Part shown: piece by piece, positions 8,282 through 16,591 of the stretch | Layout of the letters: each line of letters opens with the position of its first letter | Numbering within the stretch: the first letter of the stretch is position 1 | Source: Aneurinibacillus danicus | GTDB taxonomy: Bacteria; Bacillota; Bacilli; Aneurinibacillales; Aneurinibacillaceae | DNA length: 32,769 nt | Direction of reading: 5' to 3' | Assembly (NCBI RefSeq): GCF_007991215.1 | Contig: NZ_BJXX01000164.1 | Coordinates: forward strand, 1 to 32,769 | Made by a program: the position numbers and the translations under genes | Notes under the pieces: generated by a model | Told to the model about the DNA's origin: nothing | The model's database searches: none | Seen by the model: only the letters and a program-made list of their open reading frames with translations

Positions 8282-8363
8282 GGTTTTTCTCTCCTCCTTT
8301 CCTTTAAAAAACTTATATTTCACAGAATACGCGGAGCAGCATATTCCTTCTTTTTCGCTTCGG

Positions 8364-8505
8364 TTGACTTTCTACGCAGAAGCAAGACTGTCCGCACCGC
8401 CACATCCAAAAGCGGCTCCCACAAAACATCTGGGCGTCTCGAAGAGGGAGACAGTTGTGCTCGCGATTTCGCTTTTGGATGCGGCGGTACTGGGAAGAAA
8501 GTCAA
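8364..8505 (-). ncRNA. Structured ~140-nt element, copy 1 (candidate cis RNA)
   Basis: This region between two glycosyltransferase genes folds into stacked helices. The outer helix pairs 8364-8373 with 8496-8505 (10 bp, perfect). The middle helix pairs 8403-8414 with 8470-8481 (12 bp, perfect), extended by CCGC 8397-8400 with GCGG 8484-8487. The inner pairing is CACAA with TTGTG, and a small hairpin is GTCTC/GAGAC. The inner loop carries ACAAAACATCTGGGC (plus-strand reading), shared exactly with copy 2 at 9843-9982, while the helices have different sequences but the same positions. It is therefore a conserved structure, most simply an RNA in the operon transcript. Strand is assigned from operon direction only. 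The family is not identified; the eps-associated (epsC/EAR) RNA is one possibility. Confidence 0.65.
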
Positions 8506-8607
8506 AAGGCGCTTCAAAAGAAGAAACATGCCGCTGCCACTTATGTCTGTTAAGGATAAAACCGTTTTTTGTAAAGACTGGGAAGCAGAAACCTTGCCTC
8601 CCTATTG

Positions 8608-9759
8608 CTATTGAGAGGACGCTCGTTTTTGCAAAGAAACCGTCCGGCGGGAATGCGGTTCGAAGCCTTCGTACATAGCGATGAGTTTTTTGGCTTCCAT
8701 TTCCCAGCTGTACTTTTGTTCAATGGCGCGGCGTCCGTTGTCGCCCATGCGTTTGGCTTCTTCCGGATGGTCGACGAGATACTGAATGGCTTCGGCGATT
8801 TGTTTCTCATCGAGCGGGTCGACGCAAATGCCGCATTCGTTACCTTCGACGATTTCGCGCCAGAGCGGGAAGTCGGATGCGATGACCGGAATGCCGGCGG
8901 CCATGTATTCGAACATCTTAACCGGAAGCGCATCTTTGTAGTTGATAATCGGATGCAGCGTAACCAGTCCGGCCATGCCCCGGGCCAGTATCTGCTGCAC
9001 TTCCTCGCGGCTGACATGTCCGAATTCATTCACCTGCTCCCAGCCCGCGAGCTTCGTCGTTTCATTCCGCAGCGATTCCGGAATGAACTTGCCTGCAAGA
9101 AGCAGGGTGGCGTTCGTATGGCCCATTGCTCTGACCATTTCCTTGATACCGCGGTTCACGCTAATGCCGCCGACATACGTGACGGCATGCTCTTTGCGTG
9201 ACCAATCCTGCTCCGGTGCCATGAATTCAGCCAGAAGCGGATAGTTGTTAACGTACATGGCATGGCAGCCGATGCTCGCGAACCGTTTGCTGATGAACGG
9301 TGTTGCGGCTGCAATGGCATCAAACCGTTTCGCTGCGAAATTCTCGAACGCTTCGAACATGCGGGAGATGGTTTTGCGCAGCGGCGCCGGAATCCAGTAT
9401 TTCGAAAGAATCTGGCGCGGTACGTCTTCGTGAACGTCGTAGATGACTTTTTTGCCTTTCATCTTCAACAGCAGGCCGACCGGAAGCAGTTCCGGGTCAT
9501 GGAAATGGTAGGCGTCCGCATCAATCTCAAGCGCTTTGCGGTAGACGGCGCGCACGGTTTTCGTCATGCGGTTCAGCCTGCCGCGGCCGCGTTCAATCGA
9601 GTGGAATCGGACACCGTTGTGTACGCCCTCGGGGGCATCCGGCGCGACGAGATGCGTCTCATATCCGGCACCCGCGAGCGAGCTGCATTCTTTTGTAAAG
9701 ATCCGTGTATCCATCGGCGGATGAACAGATGTGAGATGGCAGATTACTAGATTTCTCAT
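8608..9759 (-). CDS. Family 4 glycosyltransferase
   Basis: This 383-aa GT-B enzyme has the N-terminal pattern MRNLVICHLTSVHPPMDTRI and the YHFHDPELLPVGLLLK motif typical of a GT4 subgroup found in capsule and O-antigen clusters. The donor domain contains VTYVGGISVNRGIKEMVRA and FEYMAAGIPVIASDFPLW, ending in EIVEGNECGICVDP. It should add one residue of the repeat unit on the cytoplasmic face. ATG 9759 follows GGAG by 8 nt. The gene is bracketed by the two copies of the ~140-nt structured element in the same orientation, with over 300 bp of non-coding DNA on each side, unlike the tightly packed rest of the operon. That hints at an exchangeable cassette. Confidence 0.9.
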   Translation of the reverse strand: MRNLVICHLTSVHPPMDTRIFTKECSSLAGAGYETHLVAPDAPEGVHNGVRFHSIERGRGRLNRMTKTVRAVYRKALEIDADAYHFHDPELLPVGLLLKMKGKKVIYDVHEDVPRQILSKYWIPAPLRKTISRMFEAFENFAAKRFDAIAAATPFISKRFASIGCHAMYVNNYPLLAEFMAPEQDWSRKEHAVTYVGGISVNRGIKEMVRAMGHTNATLLLAGKFIPESLRNETTKLAGWEQVNEFGHVSREEVQQILARGMAGLVTLHPIINYKDALPVKMFEYMAAGIPVIASDFPLWREIVEGNECGICVDPLDEKQIAEAIQYLVDHPEEAKRMGDNGRRAIEQKYSWEMEAKKLIAMYEGFEPHSRRTVSLQKRASSQ

Positions 9760-9842
9760 GGGTCACGCTCCAAGTTTTGTTATAGGAAGAAAAACAAACG
9801 GCACTTTTGGTAAGAAGAAAAACAGGGTAAAGACACGCCCGT

Positions 9843-9982
9843 GCTTTTCCTCAAAGAAGTAGATCTGTCCGCGCCCCCTTTCCGTCAAAGCGCGCCGACA
9901 AAACATCTGGGCATCTCAGGGATGGAGACAATTGTCGGCGTTTTTCCGCTTTGTCGGAAACGGCGCTGAGCAAGGGAAAAGC
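9843..9982 (-). ncRNA. Structured ~140-nt element, copy 2 (candidate cis RNA)
   Basis: This is the second copy of the element at 8364-8505, almost the same length. The outer helix pairs 9843-9850 with 9975-9982 (8 bp, perfect). The middle helix pairs 9879-9892 with 9947-9960 (14 bp, one mismatch), extended by GCGCC 9871-9875 with GGCGC 9962-9966. The inner helix pairs CGCCGACAA with TTGTCGGCG. Only the inner core (ACAAAACATCTGGGC, TCTC, GGAGACA) is conserved in sequence relative to copy 1. The 9760-10064 gap between the polymerase and the glycosyltransferase gene holds no other feature I can support. Confidence 0.65.
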
Positions 9983-10064
9983 AACGTCTGTGTTTTTACA
10001 CCTGTTTTTCTTCATAGCCAAATGAATGCTGGTATTCTCATGTTTTTCTTCCATAAATCAAAAT

Positions 10065-11426
10065 CTATTTTCTAAATGAAGTTACATAGGATAACGAAAG
10101 GTTTGTATCCTGCAACTCTAGCGAAGAAACTGTTTCTTCTTTGTCTCGGACTTCCTTCTTCTTTACTCCCGGCAGGACGTAGGCGAGCAGGAGGGCAAGA
10201 AGGATGCCGTGGGTGAGCAGCGTGGTCAGCAGAGCCGAGTTGGACAATGCAAACGCCGGGATGCCGAGAATCAGGCACTTAATCTGATACTCTGAGTGGC
10301 GGGTAATGCTATCGAATATCCAGAGCACAGCCGAAAGCAGCAGGGTAAAGATGAAGATACCCATGTATCCAAAGTTGGCGAAGCTATCGGCCCACAGGTT
10401 GGCGTTCGCCGCCGTAGAAGCGCTGCCCATGTATTGATAGCCGATTAAATATACCGGCTTCAACGAGTATGGATAATCTATGAAACTCTTAAATATGCTG
10501 TGCGCCAAATACACTTTCGGGTTACTGGAGAAGAACTCGAAGTAATATCCCGTCAGAAGCCCCGGCGTCAGAATGAGGCGGCGCACAAACAGCGATACGA
10601 ACGCTATCTCATTAAGGAACCAATCCACGATGACACATAACACCGTAAATATCGTGGCGCCGTACAGTATGCTGGTGCCGAATCCGCCCTTCTTGCGGTT
10701 TAGCAGGATCAGCAGCACAACGTTCAGCAACAGCGAAAAGAAGATACTTTTCTGTCCGGTAATCGAGAAGATAACCAATTGGCCGAACAACCCGGTCGCC
10801 ACAAGACCTGGTTTGCGGAGCACCAGGCCATATGCCATAATCAGCGGGTTGATAACGCCCGCCTGCCAGGCAATGGCATAGGAGACGGCTCCGCCGCCAC
10901 TCTCTTTGTACTTCTCCCGCACATCATACACGTCGGCCAGCGCCGCGACATCAAACCGGATGCCGTACGTGCCGACAATCAGCGCATAAAATACGGCACT
11001 AACCAATGCGATGCCTAACCAGAATAAGATTGGCGGCAATTCCAGGCGGCGAATCGGCAGATAAGGCAGATGCGTAGACGCTCCCAGAATGGCAAATGCA
11101 CTCAGCATGGATAACAAAAAAGCGACAAGCTTCCCTGTCTCCACCGTTAACGTGTAGAACGGGATAATCGACGCCGGAATATATACCAGCACATACAAGA
11201 TCCAGTAGACGACCTGCGAGGGACGTTCCACCGCAATCGGCATCCACAACGCGGGCAGCGCCGCAGCGGTAAATCCCAATATCAAAAGCGGCGTGAAAGC
11301 CGGATAATAGACATAGCCCATATACGCGAAGTACGGAGAGACCAAATCGATGTATACCCAGCTCAACAGCGCTCCGTAAATCAGAGCGCCGAAAAGCAGG
11401 ATGATTCTATTCTTGATGTTGTTCAT
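10065..11426 (-). CDS. Wzy-type oligosaccharide repeat-unit polymerase (multi-pass membrane protein)
   Basis: The 453-aa product is almost entirely membrane helices (about 11-12), starting RIILLFGALIYGALLSWVY, with larger outside loops near residues ~180-210 and ~330-370 (YPYSLKPVYLIGYQYMG). Wzy polymerases are poorly conserved, so the call rests on topology, length and position next to the Wzx flippase. It would join lipid-linked repeat units on the outer face, with chain length set by the Wzz-like protein at the head of the operon. Start ATG 11426 lies inside the end of the flippase gene (20-bp overlap) and follows AAAGGGA. A longer open frame to 11531 would overlap the flippase by 125 bp and is unlikely. 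Confidence 0.7.
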   Translation of the reverse strand: MNNIKNRIILLFGALIYGALLSWVYIDLVSPYFAYMGYVYYPAFTPLLILGFTAAALPALWMPIAVERPSQVVYWILYVLVYIPASIIPFYTLTVETGKLVAFLLSMLSAFAILGASTHLPYLPIRRLELPPILFWLGIALVSAVFYALIVGTYGIRFDVAALADVYDVREKYKESGGGAVSYAIAWQAGVINPLIMAYGLVLRKPGLVATGLFGQLVIFSITGQKSIFFSLLLNVVLLILLNRKKGGFGTSILYGATIFTVLCVIVDWFLNEIAFVSLFVRRLILTPGLLTGYYFEFFSSNPKVYLAHSIFKSFIDYPYSLKPVYLIGYQYMGSASTAANANLWADSFANFGYMGIFIFTLLLSAVLWIFDSITRHSEYQIKCLILGIPAFALSNSALLTTLLTHGILLALLLAYVLPGVKKKEVRDKEETVSSLELQDTNLSLSYVTSFRK

Positions 11427-12753
11427 GCTGTATCCCTTTTCTGAAATGTTGGATGACGGCACGGGCGGACAAGAAAAACAGCACGACGTAGCAGACGAAC
11501 ATGCCTGCCCCGTAGATGATGATTGCTTCACGGGCCGGAAGCTTCAGCACGGAAGATAGCACCAGGCCGCCGATAATGACGACGAAGCGGAAGATATCCC
11601 AGGCCAACTGTATTCCCTGACGCTCCAGCATATTGAGTGTCTGCGAAAGCGGCACGACGACAAATTGGGCGATAAAGCCTGGCGCCATAATTTGAATGTA
11701 GACGCCCGCCTCTTTCCATGCGTCGCCGAAGATAAGTTCGAATGCCCACGGTGCGATTAGTGCCAGCAGACCGATGGGAATACCGCCGAAAAGTAGCAGC
11801 TTGCCCGCCGCTTTGAAATACAGCTTCTTCAGCTCTTTCGGATTCTCGCGCGCCAGGCGGGCCGACTCGCCGAAGAACACCTGGGCGACCGATTGACCGA
11901 CCATTGTCATCGGCGCACCGACGACCCGCTGTACCAGTGCGTAAAACCCGCCGATTTGCGTGCCGAAAAACGCAACAAGCAAGAGCGGCGGCAACTGAAG
12001 GCCCGCACTATTAAAGAGCGACGAGAAACTGGTCAGCAGCGGGAACCGTTTGTAGCGGACCGCCATCTGCTTCATGCGGGCACCACAGACAGCCCTAAGC
12101 GATTCACGGTCCGTCCGCAGGACATTGCGCGCCAGCGTTCCGCTTCCGCCGATACGACCGATGGCGTCACCGAGCAGAAGTCCCAGCGGACGCCAGGCCA
12201 TAAGACCACAGGCGATCTGCGTAATCACCTGTGTGGTGCTCTGACGCACTTTCGTGGCGGCAACGCGGCCAAATTCCCGCTTGCGCACCGACCAATAATT
12301 TAGAATTTGATAAAGCCCGACGCCGAATACGCTGCAGGGCAGAAGCCAGAGATACGGACCCAGCGCGGGAGCGTTGACCCACTGCACGAGCACGTCTCCA
12401 AACATCCAGACGAAAGTCCCGGTAAGAGCGGTCATTCCCACCAGCGTAAGCAGTGATAGAACCATTATGTTCGCCGCGTCTTCTTCTTTTTCCGGTAGGA
12501 GAATGGCCAATTCATAACGTAATGATGCTATCACTGCCAAAACTGAAAGCAATGAAGCATATACGGCCAGCGTTCCGAAATCGTCGGGTCCGTACATCCG
12601 GGTTAACAGCGGAGAGACTGCCACGACCAGCAGTTGGGCGAATGCGGTTCCTCCTGTTAAGACAAGTACATTGCGAATAAACGTTTTCCCGAAAAAAAAC
12701 TTCTTTACCCGCGTCATAATTCCAGCATTTTCAAGCAAAGGTGTATTGTTCAC
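11407..12753 (-). CDS. Wzx-type polysaccharide flippase (MOP superfamily)
   Basis: This 448-aa membrane protein has about 12-14 helices and the Wzx opening pattern: an N-terminal helix (VLVLTGGTAFAQLLVVAVS), then PLLTRMYGPDDFGTLAVYAS. It should flip the undecaprenyl-linked repeat unit to the outer leaflet. The start is uncertain. A GTG at 12753 gives the full length but sits against its GGAG, with GGGAAG slightly further away. An ATG at 12717 (MTRVKKFFFGK) has only a weak GGA before it. The 3' end overlaps the polymerase start by 20 bp. Confidence 0.88.
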   Translation of the reverse strand: MNNTPLLENAGIMTRVKKFFFGKTFIRNVLVLTGGTAFAQLLVVAVSPLLTRMYGPDDFGTLAVYASLLSVLAVIASLRYELAILLPEKEEDAANIMVLSLLTLVGMTALTGTFVWMFGDVLVQWVNAPALGPYLWLLPCSVFGVGLYQILNYWSVRKREFGRVAATKVRQSTTQVITQIACGLMAWRPLGLLLGDAIGRIGGSGTLARNVLRTDRESLRAVCGARMKQMAVRYKRFPLLTSFSSLFNSAGLQLPPLLLVAFFGTQIGGFYALVQRVVGAPMTMVGQSVAQVFFGESARLARENPKELKKLYFKAAGKLLLFGGIPIGLLALIAPWAFELIFGDAWKEAGVYIQIMAPGFIAQFVVVPLSQTLNMLERQGIQLAWDIFRFVVIIGGLVLSSVLKLPAREAIIIYGAGMFVCYVVLFFLSARAVIQHFRKGIQHEQHQE

Positions 12754-12766
12754 TCCTTTCTTCCCG

Positions 12767-14078
12767 CTAGTCTTTTATCTTCACTTCCATTCCGCCCGAC
12801 AGGTTCATCAACAGTTCCTTCAGCTTTAACTGCTGCTGCGACGACGCATGCTTAAGCGGCTCGTCCGGTCCGTTATAGATGCCCGCCACACTCACGATAC
12901 TCGGCAACTGATGCGCCATCTTGCCGTATACGTGGCGGATACGATCCGAATCAAGGAAGGTCCACCAGCCAAGCAGCAACGTGCCTGACAGCTCGTACGG
13001 ACCGTATCCATTGTTCGGTCCAAGACTCTGATAACCCCAGCGGTAGACCCCGTTCCGCCCGTCGATAAAGTTCTTCGTCCGGTAGGCGGGGAACTCGCGT
13101 GTAGGCTGTACCAGCACCTGCTCGTAAAACTGCTTTTCCATACCTTTACGCAGCGTTTCGTAAAAGCTTCGCTGCGGTGAATCTTCCTTTTGGGCCTGCG
13201 ACAGACTCAAAAGCCAGAGCGGGAAGCGGTGGCTGTGCGACGTATCCCAGGCAATGTCCTTCACCGGAGCCGGTTTCATATTCCGCTTCTTCTCCCGCCG
13301 TCCGGCGTACAGATAATCCGGATGATCCGACCAGACACCCGGCTGGAACACCCAGCGGCCTTTGCCTCTGAACTTAACGCCTTTGCGGAACGCTTTGTCC
13401 GCCACAGTCAGCACGTCGGTAATCAGCGGTGATTCAATTGAACCGTTGAATGTCTCACGCTCGTATGTTCTAAGGTCTGCTGCGATTGCGAATAGAAACA
13501 ATTCTTCATCCGTAATCGCCTTTTCATAGTTCTTTTTCGTTTTTGGGTCGGAGAGCTTCCATAAGACACGCTCTTTCATACCCCCGGCAAACGGTTTCCG
13601 TCCCCATTGCCAGGCTGGCTCTTGCTTCCACACCCTTTCCACTTCCCGGTACAGAACAGAGGGCAGATAAGTCGGAATCAGCTCCTCTTTTCCGGACTGT
13701 GCCGCCAGAACAAGAAAACGGCTGGAAAGATATACATACTGCAGCCTTCCCAGCCTATCCTCTGCTTTCCCGTTCCGTTGTGCCGCTTCAAACCGGGCAA
13801 ATTCCCGGGCGAAATGCCCGGAGAATTGCTGCATCCAGTTCCTTTCATGCAGCGTAAATGCCGCATGCAGCGGTACCATCAGCAATTGTCCCGCATCGTA
13901 CATCTCCTGGCTCGTCTTAAACGTTCGGCCCAAATACGGTGTGACGGATTCTTCCCAGAGCTCCTTCTCCTCACGGCTAGCACCCGATGAGTACCACCAG
14001 GAATAGAAGGTGCTGGAAAGGAAGAAAACGGCAAAACAAACGATGATAATTTTGATCCATCCATTCTGCTTTGTCCAT
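12767..14078 (-). CDS. Membrane-anchored protein of unknown function; start region apparently frameshifted
   Basis: From TTG 13933 the open frame is 388 aa, but it stays open for 52 more codons. Those codons encode a clear membrane anchor (TKQNGWIKIIIVCFAVFFLS, then STFYSWWYSSGA) before a stop at about 14101. No ATG, GTG or TTG exists in frame upstream of the anchor. An ATG at 14078 lies one frame off; removing one A from the AAA at 14070-14072 joins it in frame to give MDKQNGWIKIIIV. Otherwise an ATC at 14089, 4 nt after GGGAG, would be needed. The large outside domain is rich in Trp and Tyr (VFQPGVWSDHPDYLY, YRWGYQSLGPNNGYGPYELS) and could be an alpha/alpha-barrel carbohydrate-active enzyme; that is only a guess. 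It lies between the WbpA-like and Wzx genes. Confidence 0.7.
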
Positions 14079-14106
14079 ATGCCTCTGATGGTACTCCCTC
14101 AATTTC

Positions 14107-15444
14107 TTATAGAATTTCATAGCGTTTTGGCTTGGCCGCGTTTTTGAGCGCATTGCGCGTATCGAGTACGGCGGGTGCGAAACGGCCAATCAAATCGTAA
14201 TCGAATGCGGTATGATCCGTCGTCACTATGACAATATCCGCTTTCTCAAGCTGCTCCTGCGCCAGCTCTACCGCGTTGTATTCTTTGCCTCGACGTTTAA
14301 AAGACGGGATGTGCGGATCGCTGTAGACGATATTCGCTCCCTTTTCTTCCAGAATGTCGATAATATGGAGCACCGGGGACTCCCGGATGTCATTGATGTC
14401 TTTCTTGTATGCCACACCCAGCAGGTAAACGGTCGAGCCTCTGAGCGGCTTGCCTTCCTTGTTCAGCAGGTTGGCGGCGCGCTCGGTAACGAATTCCGGC
14501 ATGCTATTGTTAATCTCGCCGGCCAGCTCAATCAGGCGGGTATGGTAGTTATATTCACGCGCTTTCCAGGTCAGATAGAACGGGTCGATCGGAATGCAGT
14601 GTCCGCCAAGGCCCGGACCCGGATAGAATGCCATGAATCCGTACGGCTTCGTTTTCGCGGCGTCAATCATTTCCCAGACGTCGATGCCCATCTTGTTGCA
14701 AAGAATCGCCATCTCGTTCGCCAGCGCGATATTGATGTGTCGGAATGTATTTTCATAGATTTTCTCCAGCTCAGCTACCGCCGGGCTGGATACTTCGTGT
14801 ACTTCCCCTTCGAGCACGGAGCGGTACATGGATGCGGCCACTTTCGTGCAATCCGGCGTTACACCGCCGACTACTTTCGGGGTATTCTTTGTGTTGAAGT
14901 GTTTATTACCCGGGTCAACGCGCTCCGGCGAGTATGCGAGGAAGAAGTCTTGTCCGCAGACAAGGCCGGATTCTTCGAGAATCGGCTTCAGCAATTCTTC
15001 CGTCGTACCCGGATATGTCGTACTTTCAAGTACAATCAGCATACCCGGATGCAAATACTTAGCGACTTCGCGTGCGGATGATTCTACGTAGCTGGTGTCC
15101 GGCTGCTGGTAGGCATCAAGCGGCGTCGGCACGCAGATGGCTACGGCATCTACCTCGTTGATGAACGAATAGTCGGATGTCGCGCGCAGTTTCCGCTTCT
15201 GTACGATTTCACGCAGATCATCGTCCACGACGTCTCCGATGTAGTTCACGCCCTCGTTGACCATGTCCACTTTGCTGGCCTGCACGTCAAAACCGATCAC
15301 GTTGAACCCGGCTTTCGCTTTCTCTACAGCCAGCGGAAGGCCGACGTACCCGAGGCCGACCACGCCGATAACGGCGGTCTTTTGTTCGAGTTTCTGCATT
15401 AATTGTTCTGCTAACGAAGATACAACTGCTGTAGACGTAGTCAT
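14107..15444 (-). CDS. UDP-N-acetylglucosamine 6-dehydrogenase (WbpA/WecC-type nucleotide-sugar dehydrogenase)
   Basis: The 445-aa protein has the UDP-sugar dehydrogenase layout: NAD motif GLGYVGLPLA at ~30-38, a central dimer helix domain, catalytic Cys283 in GGHCIPIDPFYL, and a C-terminal UDP-binding domain (LLGVAYKKDINDIRESP). It oxidises the C6 hydroxyl of a UDP-HexNAc to a carboxylate using two NAD+. The WbpE- and WbpB-like genes upstream make UDP-GlcNAc the likely substrate and UDP-GlcNAcA the product. ATG 15444 overlaps the aminotransferase stop by 4 bp. Substrate choice between GlcNAc and ManNAc rests on context. Confidence 0.9.
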   Translation of the reverse strand: MTTSTAVVSSLAEQLMQKLEQKTAVIGVVGLGYVGLPLAVEKAKAGFNVIGFDVQASKVDMVNEGVNYIGDVVDDDLREIVQKRKLRATSDYSFINEVDAVAICVPTPLDAYQQPDTSYVESSAREVAKYLHPGMLIVLESTTYPGTTEELLKPILEESGLVCGQDFFLAYSPERVDPGNKHFNTKNTPKVVGGVTPDCTKVAASMYRSVLEGEVHEVSSPAVAELEKIYENTFRHINIALANEMAILCNKMGIDVWEMIDAAKTKPYGFMAFYPGPGLGGHCIPIDPFYLTWKAREYNYHTRLIELAGEINNSMPEFVTERAANLLNKEGKPLRGSTVYLLGVAYKKDINDIRESPVLHIIDILEEKGANIVYSDPHIPSFKRRGKEYNAVELAQEQLEKADIVIVTTDHTAFDYDLIGRFAPAVLDTRNALKNAAKPKRYEIL

Positions 15445-16574
15445 ACTCTCTCTCCCTTCGCTTCGAAGAATTCACGCACAACCGAGATAACATATTCTTG
15501 ATCATCTGACGCCAGTTCCGGATACAGCGGCAGCGCCATCGTTCCGAGTGCGGCTTTTTCCGATTCGGCAAGGCTTCCAGCTTCGTATCCAAGCCCCTTG
15601 TATACTTCCTGCTGGTGCAGCGGAACCGGATAGTAGACGCCGGATGCGATGCCGTGTTCTTTCAGATACGCCATCAATTCATCACGGTATTCGGTTTGGA
15701 TGATGTACAGATGGAATACCGCTTCACGGTCTTCTTTCACGTACGGCAGCTTAATCGGCAGGTCTTTCAGCGCTTCGCTGTAGATGGCCGCTTTCTCGCG
15801 GCGCTGCTGGTTCCACTGGTCGATGTACTTCAGTTTTACCTGCAGCATGGCTGCCTGCAGCGCATCCAGACGGCTATTGTAGCCGATCATGGAATGATAG
15901 TATTTCGGGTTGCTGCCGTGTACGCGCAAGATTTGAATTTTGCGGGCCAGCTCCTCATCGTTGGTTACCACGATACCGCCATCACCGTAGCCCCCCAGGT
16001 TCTTCGTCGGGAAGAATGAGAAGCAGCCGGCCGTACCGATGGAGCCGATGCGCTGGCCTTTGTATTTCGAACCGATTGCCTGGCATGCGTCTTCAACAAT
16101 GTGCAGGTTATATTTATCCGCGATGGCACGGATTTCATCCATATCTACCGGCTGGCCGAAAATGTGAACCGGCATAATCACCTTTGTTTTCGGTGTAATC
16201 GCCGCCTCCAGCTTCGCCGGATTTATGTTGTATGTGTCAGGGTCGATGTCGACAAACACCGGTGTTGCGCCCAATTGCGAGATGACTTCCGCAGATGCAA
16301 AGAAAGTGAACGGCGTCGTAATGACCTCATCTCCCGGTCCCACGCCCATCGCATCGAGCGTCAGAAGCAGCGCGTCCGTACCGTTCGCTACGCCAATCGC
16401 ATACTTCGTGCCGCAGTATTCCGCCATGGCCGCCTCGAAGTTTTTCACGAACGGTCCCATGATATAATTGCCGCTTTCCAGCACGTTATCTACTGCCTGT
16501 TTAATTTCCGGTTTGATGTCCTGGTACTGGGCGGTTAAGTCCAGCAAGGATACTTTGCGCAATGTTTTTTCCAT
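15441..16574 (-). CDS. DegT/DnrJ/EryC1/StrS aminotransferase (WbpE-like)
   Basis: This is a PLP-dependent aminotransferase of 377 aa. The PLP lysine is K191 in FFPTKNLGGYGDGG, and EDACQAIGS at ~161-169 holds the conserved Asp. The WbpE/WlbC features (LLDLTAQYQDIKPEI near the start, VANGTDALLLTLDA) point to transamination of the 3-keto sugar UDP-3-keto-GlcNAcA to UDP-GlcNAc3NA. ATG 16574 is chosen over a GTG at 16595 because AAGGA lies 6 nt before it and the GTG lacks a site. It follows the WbpB-like dehydrogenase with which WbpE-type enzymes act in sequence. Confidence 0.9.
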   Translation of the reverse strand: MEKTLRKVSLLDLTAQYQDIKPEIKQAVDNVLESGNYIMGPFVKNFEAAMAEYCGTKYAIGVANGTDALLLTLDAMGVGPGDEVITTPFTFFASAEVISQLGATPVFVDIDPDTYNINPAKLEAAITPKTKVIMPVHIFGQPVDMDEIRAIADKYNLHIVEDACQAIGSKYKGQRIGSIGTAGCFSFFPTKNLGGYGDGGIVVTNDEELARKIQILRVHGSNPKYYHSMIGYNSRLDALQAAMLQVKLKYIDQWNQQRREKAAIYSEALKDLPIKLPYVKEDREAVFHLYIIQTEYRDELMAYLKEHGIASGVYYPVPLHQQEVYKGLGYEAGSLAESEKAALGTMALPLYPELASDDQEYVISVVREFFEAKGERV

Positions 16575-16591
16575 GGTGATTCCTTCTCCTC

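Noticed and set aside
8320-8529. 69-codon minus-strand frame, and a similar 67-codon frame at 9851-10054, sharing an SPS-RxPDVL segment
   Set aside because: The similarity comes from the shared ~140-nt structured element; neither has a good ribosome site and the rest of each frame is unrelated.
13977-14189. 70-codon minus-strand frame over the end of the dehydrogenase gene
   Set aside because: It is out of frame with both neighbours. Its last part is the frame-shifted reading of the anchored protein's start, discussed as a finding, not a separate gene.
14212-15081. 289-codon plus-strand open frame
   Set aside because: It is antisense to the UDP-sugar dehydrogenase, whose active-site motifs are clear.
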